A stretch of DNA of 35,183 nucleotides from Alphaproteobacteria bacterium 32-64-14 (GTDB taxonomy: Bacteria > Pseudomonadota > Alphaproteobacteria > Caulobacterales > Hyphomonadaceae), in assembly GCA_002280725.1 (NCBI GenBank), contig NCEM01000029.1:1-35183 (forward strand), written 5' to 3'. This document shows, in pieces, positions 7,462-15,750 of this stretch. Each line of letters begins with the position of its first letter. Position 1 is the first letter of the stretch. Under the pieces are notes generated by a model. That model saw only the letters and a list, made by a program, of their open reading frames with translations, did no database searches and was not told the origin of the DNA. Position numbers and translations under genes: made by a program.

Positions 7462-7470
7462 CGCGCGTCA
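7459..7470. repeat. 12-bp palindrome spanning two convergent stop codons
   Basis: TGACGCGCGTCA contains the TGA stop of the crotonase (7459-7461) and, on the other strand, the TGA stop of the next gene (7468-7470). It is too short to act as a terminator by itself. Confidence 0.5.
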
Positions 7471-8487
7471 TTCCGTCCGGTTCAGGCTGTCCGCATTGCC
7501 GATGCCGTCGCGATCATTCTCCCGCCCACCCGACAGGATGTTGAACAGCCCGTAATTGCCCTCGTGGCACGCATACTCATACATCTGCTCGTCGAGCCGA
7601 TTCAGCGCCGTTTCGCCGCGCCACACCCCCGCATACGTCACCGGATCATCAACCTCGAACTGATACAGCATCTGCCGGTCCGATATCCGCGTGAAGCGCT
7701 CGGTGATCCTGCTCGACGCGCTCAGCACGACACGATCCGCGCGCTGATCGGGATGCATGTTGCGCGTCTCGATCACCAGCGTGTCGCCCTCCCAGCGCGC
7801 CACCGGATCGCCCATCCATTGCTCCACGCCATCGCCGCGCCGCTCGCCGCCAATGCGCGCGACGCGCACATCGTGCACCATCTCCACCATCAGCATCACA
7901 TGCTCCGGCGTCTGCACGATCTGCACATTGTTGTTGTAGAGCCCAGACCGCAGCGGAGGCCCGCCCGACATCAGCACACACCGCTCACCCAGCCCGCGCT
8001 CCTCCGGGTTGTCATATCCGGTCCCACGCTGACGGGGACTCGCATCGCGCAGCTTCACGCCCTCAGGCGTCAACGCCGGTATCCGCCCATCCACCGGAAA
8101 CACCACCCACGACGACCGCAGCTCTCCGCCGATCGACGTCATGCGCGATCCCGGATCGGTGTAGGCCACATCGTAATTCCCAACCGGCGGCAAGGCGCGC
8201 CCCTTCTGCGGCGCGCCCTCATTGGGATCGACATAATTGGACTCGGTCTTCATCCGCTGGTTGAACAGCGTGCCGTCCTCGATCTGCGCAGCCTGCTCGC
8301 GCGAGAGCACGAGCGGATACCCTCTCGGCCGCTCCATCGGCGTCGCCGTCGCCGTGCTCCACACCCCCTGCAGGTCCGGCTTCCCCTCCGCCGTGCGTGG
8401 CGGCTCATACTTCGCCTGCGCAAAAGCGGGTGCGGTGCAGACTGCGATCATAAAGGCAAACGCAAAGCTTCGGCGGATCAGCGCCAT
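7468..8487 (-). CDS. Secreted protein of unknown function (339 aa)
   Basis: It has a clear Sec signal peptide (Arg-Arg, then a hydrophobic run ending APAFAQA near residue 25). The mature protein opens with a motif like PRTAEGKPDLQGVWSTATATPMERP, a pattern I know from many uncharacterised periplasmic proteins of sphingomonads and hyphomonads. The rest is mostly predicted beta: RWEGDTLVIETRNM, then a repeated pattern around RITERFTRISDRQMLYQFEVDDP, ending with an acidic/Asn-rich tail. No catalytic motif was recognised. The ATG at 8487 is preceded by AGGAG; the longer upstream frame is not a signal peptide. It is probably exported to the periplasm and transcribed alone from the 163-bp region upstream. 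Confidence 0.8.
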   Translation of the reverse strand: MALIRRSFAFAFMIAVCTAPAFAQAKYEPPRTAEGKPDLQGVWSTATATPMERPRGYPLVLSREQAAQIEDGTLFNQRMKTESNYVDPNEGAPQKGRALPPVGNYDVAYTDPGSRMTSIGGELRSSWVVFPVDGRIPALTPEGVKLRDASPRQRGTGYDNPEERGLGERCVLMSGGPPLRSGLYNNNVQIVQTPEHVMLMVEMVHDVRVARIGGERRGDGVEQWMGDPVARWEGDTLVIETRNMHPDQRADRVVLSASSRITERFTRISDRQMLYQFEVDDPVTYAGVWRGETALNRLDEQMYEYACHEGNYGLFNILSGGRENDRDGIGNADSLNRTE

Positions 8488-8650
8488 GAAACCGTCTCCT
8501 CCCCTGCGGTCCTTGCCACGTGGCAGGCCGTTGTTTGGGAACGAGTGTCTCTCAACTGCGTGAGGATTCAACTCCCCCCTGTCGCGTGGGTCAGCTGGCC
8601 AAGCTCACGGTTGCGAAAACGAAGCCACCGGCATTCACGGCCCCGCCCGC

Positions 8651-9109
8651 CTACTTCAGCCGGCTCTTGAGAGCGGCACAATAAGCGTCGGATGTCTGCA
8701 AGTCCTCGTTGGTTGCCCATTCCGGTGAGGGCAGCTTGCAGCTTGCAAGTTGAAATTCGTCCAGCGTTGCGGGCTTTCTTTCCAGAATGCGCGCGACGGT
8801 CAATTCGCGCTCCCCACTACCCAAGTGCCCCCACAAGCCCTTGTCAGTAACAGTTCCGTCGACCGCAATTCGCATGACCAGTGCATCGCCCAATCCGGGT
8901 AGGCCCTTCCGCTCGCTTCCCGGCACGGGTGGGACATCGCCTGAAAGCCACCAATGTTCTGCGACGCCTTCCGGAAGGAATATGCTTGCCTCGAAACCTG
9001 AGAGATAAAGTCCCTCGTAAGTTTTGCGGTTGCCCGGTTCCGGCCGGTTGTCGCGTGCCGCGCAGGCGATCACGCCGCACGACAACAAGAGGCCGACTAC
9101 CAACCTCAT
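8651..9109 (-). CDS. Small putative lipoprotein coupled to mnmA
   Basis: A 152-residue protein with a short N-terminal signal ending in a lipobox (GVIAC, Cys at about residue 17), so it is predicted to be a membrane-anchored lipoprotein. The mature part has no family I recognise. It contains two late cysteines (LASCKLP and DAYCAAL) that could pair, and a segment [21 protein letters not shown] resembling a TonB-C-like or beta-sandwich strand pair. Its ATG overlaps the mnmA stop (ATGA), which suggests translation coupled to mnmA, although a link between tRNA thiolation and an envelope lipoprotein is not obvious. A longer start at 9187 would lie inside mnmA and destroy the signal peptide. Confidence 0.7.
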   Translation of the reverse strand: MRLVVGLLLSCGVIACAARDNRPEPGNRKTYEGLYLSGFEASIFLPEGVAEHWWLSGDVPPVPGSERKGLPGLGDALVMRIAVDGTVTDKGLWGHLGSGERELTVARILERKPATLDEFQLASCKLPSPEWATNEDLQTSDAYCAALKSRLK

Positions 9110-10323
9110 TGCGCAGCGCTCATCGTCGCGGAAATGAACCCGCCGCCGAGCACGGTCGCCCCATCCGGCGCGGCGTACAGCACGCACGCCTGTCCCGGCG
9201 CCACGCCTTCTTCAGGAGTATCGAACGCAAAGCCCGGTACGCCATCAATGAGCATCATCCGCCCCGGCACAGGCGCCCGCGTCGACCGCACGCGCGCCAG
9301 CGCCCGCACGCCTGCCACGCAAGCGTCGTTCAGCGATCCCTCGCCGAGCCAGTTGCTCTCGCCAATCGCCAGCGCAGACGTCAGCAGCGCCTCGCGTGGC
9401 CCCACGATCACGCGCCGGTTCGGCGCATCGATCTTCGTCACGAACAGCGGTTCGCCCGTCGCGACACCCAGCCCGCGCCGTTGCCCGATCGTGTAGCGGA
9501 TCACGCCGTCATGCTGGCCCATCACGCGGCCATCCATATGCACGATCTCGCCCGGCGCCGATGCCCCGGGACGCAGCTTCATCACGATGTCCGAATACTT
9601 GCCCGTCGGCACGAAGCAGATGTCCTGGCTGTCGGGCTTGGCCGCAACCTGCAGGCCAAGCGCCGCCGCCGCCCGGCGCACATCCGGCTTCTTCATCCCG
9701 CCCAGCGGGAAGCGCAGGAAGTCCAGCTGCGCGCGCGTCGTCGCGAACAGGAAGTACGATTGATCGCGATCCGGGTCCGCCGCCCGCGACAGCTCGGCCT
9801 GGCCGCGCTCGTCCAGCGTCCGCCGGATGTAATGCCCCGTCGTCTGGTTACACCGCACGCACGGGATCGGCGTCGAACCTTTGAGATACGTGTCCGCGAA
9901 GTCTTCCATGACTTGCTGACGGAAGCGGTTTTCGTAATCGAGTACGTAATGCGGAATGCCCAGCGCTTCCGCCACACGACGCGCATCGTGAATGTCCTGC
10001 CCCGCGCAGCACGCGCCCTGCTTCTTCAGCGCCGCACCGTGATCGTAGAGCTGCAGCGTCACGCCGATCACATCGTACCCGGCATACTTCAGCAGCGCCG
10101 CGACAACGGAGGAATCCACCCCACCCGACATCGCCGCCACCACGCGGATCTCCCCACGCGGCCGCGGATCGCCCGGAAACAGGTCAAGGTCCGCCCCCGA
10201 CAGGTCAACGTTCTTCAGCTTCGAGAAATCGCAAAGCCCGTCCGCGACTGGCCAATCTGAACCCGGCAAGTCAGTATCGACAGGCGCAACAGGCCCGCCA
10301 CGGGGCCCGATCAAGGTGGTCAT
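9106..10323 (-). CDS. mnmA: tRNA-specific 2-thiouridylase MnmA with an internal gap
   Basis: MnmA installs the 2-thio group at U34 of tRNAs for Lys, Glu and Gln, using ATP and a persulfide. The PP-loop SGGVDSS is at 66-72. The first catalytic cysteine is Cys158 in PCVRCNQ and the second is Cys236 in [17 protein letters not shown] and the C-terminal beta-barrel ([10 protein letters not shown]) are also present. An N-terminal extension of about 60 residues precedes the PP-loop. Between CNQT and GHYIRR the family normally has about 19 residues (VKFRDLL...GADALAT-like) that are absent here, although the frame is kept. So either the protein is a natural deletion variant or activity is impaired. 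GGAGA precedes the ATG at 10323. Confidence 0.92.
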   Translation of the reverse strand: MTTLIGPRGGPVAPVDTDLPGSDWPVADGLCDFSKLKNVDLSGADLDLFPGDPRPRGEIRVVAAMSGGVDSSVVAALLKYAGYDVIGVTLQLYDHGAALKKQGACCAGQDIHDARRVAEALGIPHYVLDYENRFRQQVMEDFADTYLKGSTPIPCVRCNQTTGHYIRRTLDERGQAELSRAADPDRDQSYFLFATTRAQLDFLRFPLGGMKKPDVRRAAAALGLQVAAKPDSQDICFVPTGKYSDIVMKLRPGASAPGEIVHMDGRVMGQHDGVIRYTIGQRRGLGVATGEPLFVTKIDAPNRRVIVGPREALLTSALAIGESNWLGEGSLNDACVAGVRALARVRSTRAPVPGRMMLIDGVPGFAFDTPEEGVAPGQACVLYAAPDGATVLGGGFISATMSAAQ

Positions 10324-10467
10324 GTTCGTGTCTCCAGCGGGTTCAAGGCCCGCAGCAAACTGATGTTGGAGCGGCTTCTACCCCAACCCCGTGGCAAAAG
10401 GTAGGCGCCGGCTTTCCCCACAAATCCGGCCCTTCGCAGGCCCGCCTCCCGGCGCTAGCCTCGCCCC

Positions 10468-11094
10468 ATGACCAACCCGCCCTCCGAACACCACTTCCAG
10501 ACCAACCAGCCGCGCGAACTTCTCGCCTGCATCGAGTTCGCCGCTGAACAGGCTGCGAAGGCCGCCGAAGATCACGGCGCCTGGCGCTGGCTCATCATCT
10601 CCACCACGCTGGCCGTGCAGAACGCCTGCCTCTGCGCGCTCGATTTCGGCGACGAGTACGGCACCAAGGGCATGTCGCGCCTGGACGCCCGCGACGTCAC
10701 ACGCTGGACCAAGAACGGCCGCCGCGGGCCGCAGCCGCTGGCCGTGCGCGAGCCTCGCATCGTCTCCCCGCTCGAACTCCTGCGCCGCGTCGGCGATCCG
10801 TTCTTCCTGCGCCCGCCATTCCAGTTGCCGCTACAGCGCCAGATGACAGAGTCGTTCGACGATCTTGTCGACCTCCGCAACACCTTTCTCCATTTCAGTG
10901 AAGACGGCTGGACCACCGACCTGCGCGAGATCCCACCGCTGATCCTCAACGCCTGCGGCGTCATCCGCCACCTCGCCGTCACCCAGCCCATCTACCTCCG
11001 CCACGCCGGCGCCAACCACAAGGCTCGCGTCGCCGCAGCGCTCGACGCCATCGAAGCCGCCATGGAGCACTATCCGGTAGAACCGGCGGCCTGA
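10468..11094 (+). CDS. Hypothetical protein with an RX4H (HEPN-like) motif
   Basis: A 208-residue, mainly helical protein. Around residues 132-146 it reads DLVDLRNTFLHFSED, containing R137-N-T-F-L-H142. Arg-x4-His in a helix is the signature of HEPN ribonuclease domains, and LRN-x-x-x-H followed by a GW motif is common in HEPN-like helical proteins. Assignment is therefore plausible but rests on one motif. There is no signal peptide, no membrane helix and no antitoxin-like gene (MNT or other small partner) beside it. It diverges from mnmA (144-bp spacer) and converges with the sugar dehydrogenase. No clear Shine-Dalgarno precedes the ATG. Alternative: an unrelated all-helical domain with a chance motif. 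Confidence 0.65.
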   Translation: MTNPPSEHHFQTNQPRELLACIEFAAEQAAKAAEDHGAWRWLIISTTLAVQNACLCALDFGDEYGTKGMSRLDARDVTRWTKNGRRGPQPLAVREPRIVSPLELLRRVGDPFFLRPPFQLPLQRQMTESFDDLVDLRNTFLHFSEDGWTTDLREIPPLILNACGVIRHLAVTQPIYLRHAGANHKARVAAALDAIEAAMEHYPVEPAA

Positions 11095-11101
11095 CGCAGC
11101 C

Positions 11102-12427
11102 TCACTTGCCCACGCCGCTCACACGCCAGATCGCGTTACCGACATCGTCCGCCACCAGCAGCGATCCATCCTTCCCGATCTCGACGCCCACCGGCCGCCC
11201 GAACGCGACCTCCTTCTCGGCATCGATGAACCCTGTCAGCACGTCTACCGCATCGCCCGAAGGCTTGCCTCCGGCGAAGGGCACGAAAATCACCTTGTAG
11301 CCGGAATAGGGATCGCGATTCCACGATCCATGCTGCCCAATGAATGCGCCGCTCGCATACTGCGGTCCCAGCTTCTGCCCCGCCGCAAACGTCAGGCCGA
11401 GCGAAGCCGTGTGCGCGCCCACCGCATAGTCAGGCGCAATCGCCTTGGCCACCATGTCAGGCCGCGCAGGCTTCACCCGCCCATCAACCTTTTGCCCGAA
11501 ATAGCTCCACGGCCAGCCGTAGAACGCGCCATCCTTCACCGATGTGATGTAGTCAGGCACAAGATTGTGCCCCAACTCGTCGCGCTCGTTCACCGCCGTC
11601 CACAGCGCGCCGCTTTCGGGCTCCCAATCCATGCCGTTGGGATTGCGCAGGCCCGTCGCAAACAGGCGCTTCGCGCCGCTCACCCGGTCGATCTCCCAGA
11701 TCGCCGCGCGGCCTTCTTCCTTCTCGATCCCGTTCTCGCCCACATTCGAGTTCGAGCCGACCGTCGCATAAAGCTTCGCCCCATCGCGCGAGGCGATCAG
11801 CGACTTGGTCCAGTGGCGGTTCAGTCGTCCTGCGGGGAGATCCGTCAATGGAACGGGAGTAGCGCCGATCATCGTGTCGCCCTCCGTATAGGGCACGCTC
11901 ACCACCCCGTCCGTGTTCGCGATGTAGAGCCGGCCGCCGGCTAGCGCCATGCCGAACGGAGACTTCAGTCCCTGAAGCAGAACCGAGCGCGTTTCGGCGA
12001 CGCCGTCTCCATCACCGTCGCGCAGCAATGTGATGCGGTTCGCCGACACCGTAATCGCGCCAGCCCGCGTCATCACATCCTTCTGCACGGCGCCGACAAT
12101 GCCTCCGGCTTCATCCGGCCGATCCGGCGCGTTGGTCTCAGCCACCAGCACATCGCCGTTAGGCAAGACGTATAGCCAGCGCGGATGATCGAGCCCGGTA
12201 GCAAACGCCGCGACTGCCAGCCCTTCTACGGTCACCGGCTTCTCTCCCGCTGACCAGCGCACCGCCTCTGCGATTTTCAGCGTCGGAAACAGTGAGGTCT
12301 GCGGCGCCGGCAGCGTGGGATTGATGCCCATCGCAACGCTCACCGGCTCGCGCGAGGGTTCCGCGCAAGCCGTGATGGCCAGCACGGCCGCCACCGCCGG
12401 AAGAGACAGCATATCGCGCATGGTCAT
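11102..12427 (-). CDS. PQQ-dependent sugar dehydrogenase family lipoprotein (sorbosone dehydrogenase-like)
   Basis: A 441-residue beta-propeller protein of the soluble glucose/sorbosone dehydrogenase type. The N-terminus is a lipoprotein signal with lipobox ITAC (Cys21). Blade motifs include LDHPRWLYVLPNGDVLVAET, SPFGMALAGGRLYIANT, TGLRNPNGMDWEPESGALWTAVNERDELG and FIGQHGSWNR near the end. These match the family that oxidises sugars or aldoses in the periplasm using PQQ, although substrate and even cofactor use vary. The aspartate-rich DGDGDGVAET could be a calcium-binding loop. GGAGG with 7-base spacing supports the ATG at 12427. It appears to be monocistronic or the second gene after the small Cys-rich gene. 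Confidence 0.87.
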   Translation of the reverse strand: MTMRDMLSLPAVAAVLAITACAEPSREPVSVAMGINPTLPAPQTSLFPTLKIAEAVRWSAGEKPVTVEGLAVAAFATGLDHPRWLYVLPNGDVLVAETNAPDRPDEAGGIVGAVQKDVMTRAGAITVSANRITLLRDGDGDGVAETRSVLLQGLKSPFGMALAGGRLYIANTDGVVSVPYTEGDTMIGATPVPLTDLPAGRLNRHWTKSLIASRDGAKLYATVGSNSNVGENGIEKEEGRAAIWEIDRVSGAKRLFATGLRNPNGMDWEPESGALWTAVNERDELGHNLVPDYITSVKDGAFYGWPWSYFGQKVDGRVKPARPDMVAKAIAPDYAVGAHTASLGLTFAAGQKLGPQYASGAFIGQHGSWNRDPYSGYKVIFVPFAGGKPSGDAVDVLTGFIDAEKEVAFGRPVGVEIGKDGSLLVADDVGNAIWRVSGVGK

Positions 12428-12505
12428 GGGTTCACCTCCGCCCCCGACCGCCAGGAAGAATGGACCACAAGCATCCGCGTTCCAAGCCTTGTATAGAAAA
12501 GCCGC

Positions 12506-12691
12506 TTAGCTGCGCCCCATCGCTTTGAGCACAGCCTCCGGATCGCCGCCCGCGTCCCGCACGGCGATCTCCCAGCGCGCCAGCGCCTCGCGGTAGTAGT
12601 CCTTGATGCACGGGCTGCAGTGCCGGTGGCAGCAGAGGTATTCCTCCGGCTCGTTCGGCGGCGCCGGAAATGAATCGGAAGGCGAGGTCAT
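12506..12691 (-). CDS. Oxidoreductase-like domain small protein
   Basis: A 61-residue protein matching the 'oxidoreductase-like' N-terminal domain family: a Pro/Glu-rich start, then LCCHRHCSPCIKDYYREALARW. The four cysteines (20, 21, 25 and 28) are probably metal or cluster ligands, or a disulfide set. No reaction is known for such short stand-alone forms. GGAGGGCG directly precedes the ATG. It lies 78 bases upstream of the PQQ-type dehydrogenase on the same strand and may be co-transcribed. Confidence 0.75.
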   Translation of the reverse strand: MTSPSDSFPAPPNEPEEYLCCHRHCSPCIKDYYREALARWEIAVRDAGGDPEAVLKAMGRS

Positions 12692-12733
12692 CGCCCTCCG
12701 CTACATCAATTCATATGCCAAGTGTAGGCGCGG

Positions 12734-14233
12734 CTAAGGCGCCTTGCAGATGAAATGCTCGGGACTCTTCCCATCGCCTGTGCCGGTATAGATCTGCTGC
12801 GTGGGATACGCGCACAGCTTGCGTCCACCGCCCGCCGCAAAGTTCGCCGTCAACTCGTCCGGCGCGGCCTTGGTGCTCACCCACTTGTCGAGCGCATCGA
12901 GATAATCCACCCGATCCGGTCCCGGCCCGCCCGCGCAATGGCCGACAGCTGGCAGCATGAACATGCGCACATCGTTGCGCGCCGTTGCATCGAACGCATA
13001 GACGCTGTCGACATAGCGCGTGCTCATCAGCGGCGAGAGCGCCGCATCCGACCAGCCATGATACATCAGCAGCTTGCCGCCATGCGCGCGGAAAGCCGAC
13101 AGGTCCGGGTTGGTCGGCGACAGCGTCATCTGCACCGACTTCATCTCGGACCCAAGCGTCGCAAGGTTGGTGCGCGAATGATCCCATGTCGGATCGACCT
13201 TCACGAAATAGCGCATGAACTCGGCGGAGAACCCGTAGGCCAGGCTCGGCTGTCCCGCGCCCACACGATCCTTGCTCCCCGCCAGCCACGTGCCCCAGTC
13301 GCCCTCGGTCTGCTCGCCGCCATACGGGAAGGCCACATGGAACGGCTTACCGTTCAGCATCGGCCCTTTCACGATCGCCTCGACCGCGCCAACCTGCGCC
13401 GGCGTCAGGCAGCCATCCTTCTTGCCGCTTTTGCACTGGATGGTCTTCACGTCGAACGTGCACGAACGCGGATCGTTCATGATCCCGTCCTTCAGACCGT
13501 CAAGTGAATCGCACTTGTCCATCACCGCCTTGGCGAGAATATCGCGCGCCGGCTTGTCGAGCACAGGCGTTTCGATCCGCTTGGGGTCGGGATACATCTT
13601 CGCCGTGATGGTGGAGAACGCCGCCGTGATGCCCTGGAAGTCGACCGCCGGCGCGCCCGCGATGATGCCATCGAAATCCGTGGGATAGCGCTGCGCCATC
13701 TGCAGCGCCTGCCGCCCGCCATTGGAGCAGCCGGCAAAGTACGAACGCTCGCTTGCACGGCCATAGCGCGCATTCACCAGCGCCTTGGCGGCTTCAGACG
13801 TGCGGTGCGTCGCGGCATGAGCGTAGTTGGCGACGCGCTCATAATCGCCTGCTGCCCACGATCCATCGATGCCGCGCGCGGGCGATGAGTGCCCTGTATC
13901 CGTCGCCGCCGTCGCATAGCCTTTCTGCAGCGCCTGCAGGCTCAGCGCCTGATTGTCGACCCGCCCGGCAAAACCGCCCTGTCCACCCATCACGAACTTG
14001 CCGTTCCACGCTTCGGGCAACCAGACCGAGAAGTTGATCTCCTTGCCGATGACGCCATCCACCTTGCAGACCGGCACGGGCGTCGTCAGCGGCGCGGCCT
14101 TGGTGATCTTCACATCCGGCGCACGAAACCCCTGCAGCGACTCGCACGCGATCTGCGCCTGCGCCGATCCCGCCATGGCAATTGCCAGCAGCGACGCTGC
14201 GATTGTCCGGACAGTCACACCATGAAAGGCCAT
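12734..14233 (-). CDS. Tannase/feruloyl esterase family protein
   Basis: A 499-residue secreted alpha/beta hydrolase of the tannase family. The N-terminal signal peptide ends near AGSAQA (about residue 26). The CS-D-HC signature of the family is complete: Cys169-Ser170 in GCSNGG, Asp396 in YHGWSDAALSP, and His432-Cys433 in VGHCAGGPG; Cys169 and Cys433 normally form a disulfide that joins Ser and His. A calcium-loop-like segment, KCDSLDGLKDGIMNDP, is at 240-255. Known members cleave galloyl, feruloyl or MHET-type aromatic esters; the lid sequence does not let me choose. GGGAGAG stands 6 bases before the ATG at 14233. It is transcribed alone, divergent from the YkgJ-like gene. Confidence 0.9.
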   Translation of the reverse strand: MAFHGVTVRTIAASLLAIAMAGSAQAQIACESLQGFRAPDVKITKAAPLTTPVPVCKVDGVIGKEINFSVWLPEAWNGKFVMGGQGGFAGRVDNQALSLQALQKGYATAATDTGHSSPARGIDGSWAAGDYERVANYAHAATHRTSEAAKALVNARYGRASERSYFAGCSNGGRQALQMAQRYPTDFDGIIAGAPAVDFQGITAAFSTITAKMYPDPKRIETPVLDKPARDILAKAVMDKCDSLDGLKDGIMNDPRSCTFDVKTIQCKSGKKDGCLTPAQVGAVEAIVKGPMLNGKPFHVAFPYGGEQTEGDWGTWLAGSKDRVGAGQPSLAYGFSAEFMRYFVKVDPTWDHSRTNLATLGSEMKSVQMTLSPTNPDLSAFRAHGGKLLMYHGWSDAALSPLMSTRYVDSVYAFDATARNDVRMFMLPAVGHCAGGPGPDRVDYLDALDKWVSTKAAPDELTANFAAGGGRKLCAYPTQQIYTGTGDGKSPEHFICKAP

Positions 14234-14345
14234 GTCGTCTCTCCCGCGTTTCTATTGTTTGCCCAAGCGTGCCACGCGCCCACGCCCACGCAAGCCCTAC
14301 GCTAGGCACTGTCGCGCACGATTTGTCGTGTGCTATTGCAGACCA

Positions 14346-14807
14346 ATGACGGAGTTAACGCAGCGTCCAGAAGAAGTCCCGCCGCTCGCGCCCGGCCGTT
14401 CGTGCGATGGCTGCACGGCGTGCTGCAAGCTGCTCAGCATTCCAGCGCTCAAGAAACCCGCGCAGACGTGGTGCGAGCATTGCAACATCGGCAAGGGGTG
14501 CAGAACCTACGACACCCGCCCCACCGATTGCCGCACTTTCTTCTGCGGCTGGGTGCTCGATCAGGCGCTTGGGCCCGCATGGGATCCGCGCCACAGCTGC
14601 ATGATCTTGAAGTTCGAGGCCAACCGCATCGTCATCCACGTCGACAAGGATCGCCGCGATGCCTGGCGCAAGGAGCCATACCTCGCCCAGATACGCAGCT
14701 GGGCGGCGCAAGCCATCGCCGCGCGCGGCGAAGTGCTGGTGTGGGAGGGCTTGGACGGCATCCGCGTCCTACCAAACGGCGAACAACGCATCGGCCGCTC
14801 TATGTGA
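14346..14807 (+). CDS. YkgJ-like cysteine-cluster protein
   Basis: A 153-residue protein with a cysteine pattern like the YkgJ/zinc- or iron-chelating family: SCDGCTACCKLL (Cys20, 23, 26 and 27), then WCEHCNIGKGC (43, 46, 52) and DCRTFFCGW (62, 67). The C-terminal half (about 80-150) lacks cysteines and is mixed alpha/beta. The family probably coordinates a metal ion or Fe-S cluster; its function is unknown. I start at the ATG at 14346 because the upstream in-frame sequence is Arg-rich and not conserved-looking. The Shine-Dalgarno is weak. It converges with flgL, with 8 bases between the stops. Confidence 0.8.
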   Translation: MTELTQRPEEVPPLAPGRSCDGCTACCKLLSIPALKKPAQTWCEHCNIGKGCRTYDTRPTDCRTFFCGWVLDQALGPAWDPRHSCMILKFEANRIVIHVDKDRRDAWRKEPYLAQIRSWAAQAIAARGEVLVWEGLDGIRVLPNGEQRIGRSM

Positions 14808-14815
14808 GATAGCGC

Positions 14816-15739
14816 CTAGTCGAGCATGTTCAGCAGAGACATGTTGCGCAGTACGTTGAACACGCTGGCGGATGACTCATAAGCGAACTGCGCCTGGTTC
14901 AGCCGCACCGCGACCTCGGCGAGATCGACGTTCACGATGCCGCCAATGGCCTCGTCCAGCGCGTTAGTGCGCGAGGTGAGCCGCTTGTCGGCCGACTCGA
15001 CTTCCTTCATCAACCGGCCATTCTCCGCCTGACGGCTGAGGATGTTGTCGAACGCGCTGTTGAGCGCCGTCAGCTCGTCCTGGATCGCCGCACGCTGCGT
15101 CGCCGTCAGGTCGCCGCTAAACGGGCCATCCGGGCCTTCATCCATCTCGGCCAACCGCTTCAAAGAAGCAAACGCGCCGCTGATCACGTCGTCCGCCACA
15201 AGCCCGGCGGAAACAACGCGGCTTTCCTCAACACGCATCACCTGCGATTGCGCGCCCTGCTCGATCGAATCCGTCAGCGGATCGGCGGCCAGCGTGCTCA
15301 GCGTATCTGCGGTCACCGGCGGCCGATCGTTCATCACCCCGCCAAACAGGTAACGCCCGCCAAGGTTGGTGTTCATCGTGTCCTTCATCACGGCGAACGC
15401 TTCTTCAAGCTGGGCGCGCACGCCCTCGCCGCTGTCGAGGCCGATATTCTGGAACAGCGCATCCTTCAGCTTGTTCACCGCCTCGGCCGCACGGCCAAGC
15501 GTCACGTCCTGGATCTGCATCCGTGTCGTAAGTTCGCGCGTCGTCTCCTGGAAGCCCGTCAGCCGCGCCGCCAGCCGCTCGGCCGACACCAGCGTCTGCG
15601 CTTCGCGACCATAGCCCTTGAGGTCAGACGCGCGCGTCTGCGCCGAGCTCTGCCGTGCAGCCTCGACCAGTTCGCGCTGCGCGCGCTGGAGATCAACAAG
15701 CGAGCCGGCGGGGATTTGTGCGGTTGAAATGCGGTTCAT
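14816..15739 (-). CDS. flgL: Flagellar hook-filament junction protein FlgL
   Basis: A 307-residue flagellin-like protein with the expected helical ends: MNRISTAQIPAGSLVDLQRAQRELVEA at the start and NQAQFAYESSASVFNVLRNMSLLNMLD at the end, both of which form the coiled-coil D0/D1 core. The central stretch around LGGRYLFGG is typical of FlgL/FlgK. FlgL joins FlgK to the filament outside the cell after export through the flagellar type III system. It begins 11 bases after the flgK stop, so it is the second gene of a leftward flgK-flgL operon read from the sigma-54 promoter at 18053-18068. Confidence 0.9.
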   Translation of the reverse strand: MNRISTAQIPAGSLVDLQRAQRELVEAARQSSAQTRASDLKGYGREAQTLVSAERLAARLTGFQETTRELTTRMQIQDVTLGRAAEAVNKLKDALFQNIGLDSGEGVRAQLEEAFAVMKDTMNTNLGGRYLFGGVMNDRPPVTADTLSTLAADPLTDSIEQGAQSQVMRVEESRVVSAGLVADDVISGAFASLKRLAEMDEGPDGPFSGDLTATQRAAIQDELTALNSAFDNILSRQAENGRLMKEVESADKRLTSRTNALDEAIGGIVNVDLAEVAVRLNQAQFAYESSASVFNVLRNMSLLNMLD

Positions 15740-15750
15740 GCCGTGAGCCC

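Noticed and set aside
7564..8670. A 368-residue plus-strand open frame opposite the secreted unknown
   Set aside because: Translation is Arg/His-rich without structure, whereas the minus-strand frame has a signal peptide, a ribosome binding site and a familiar N-terminal motif.
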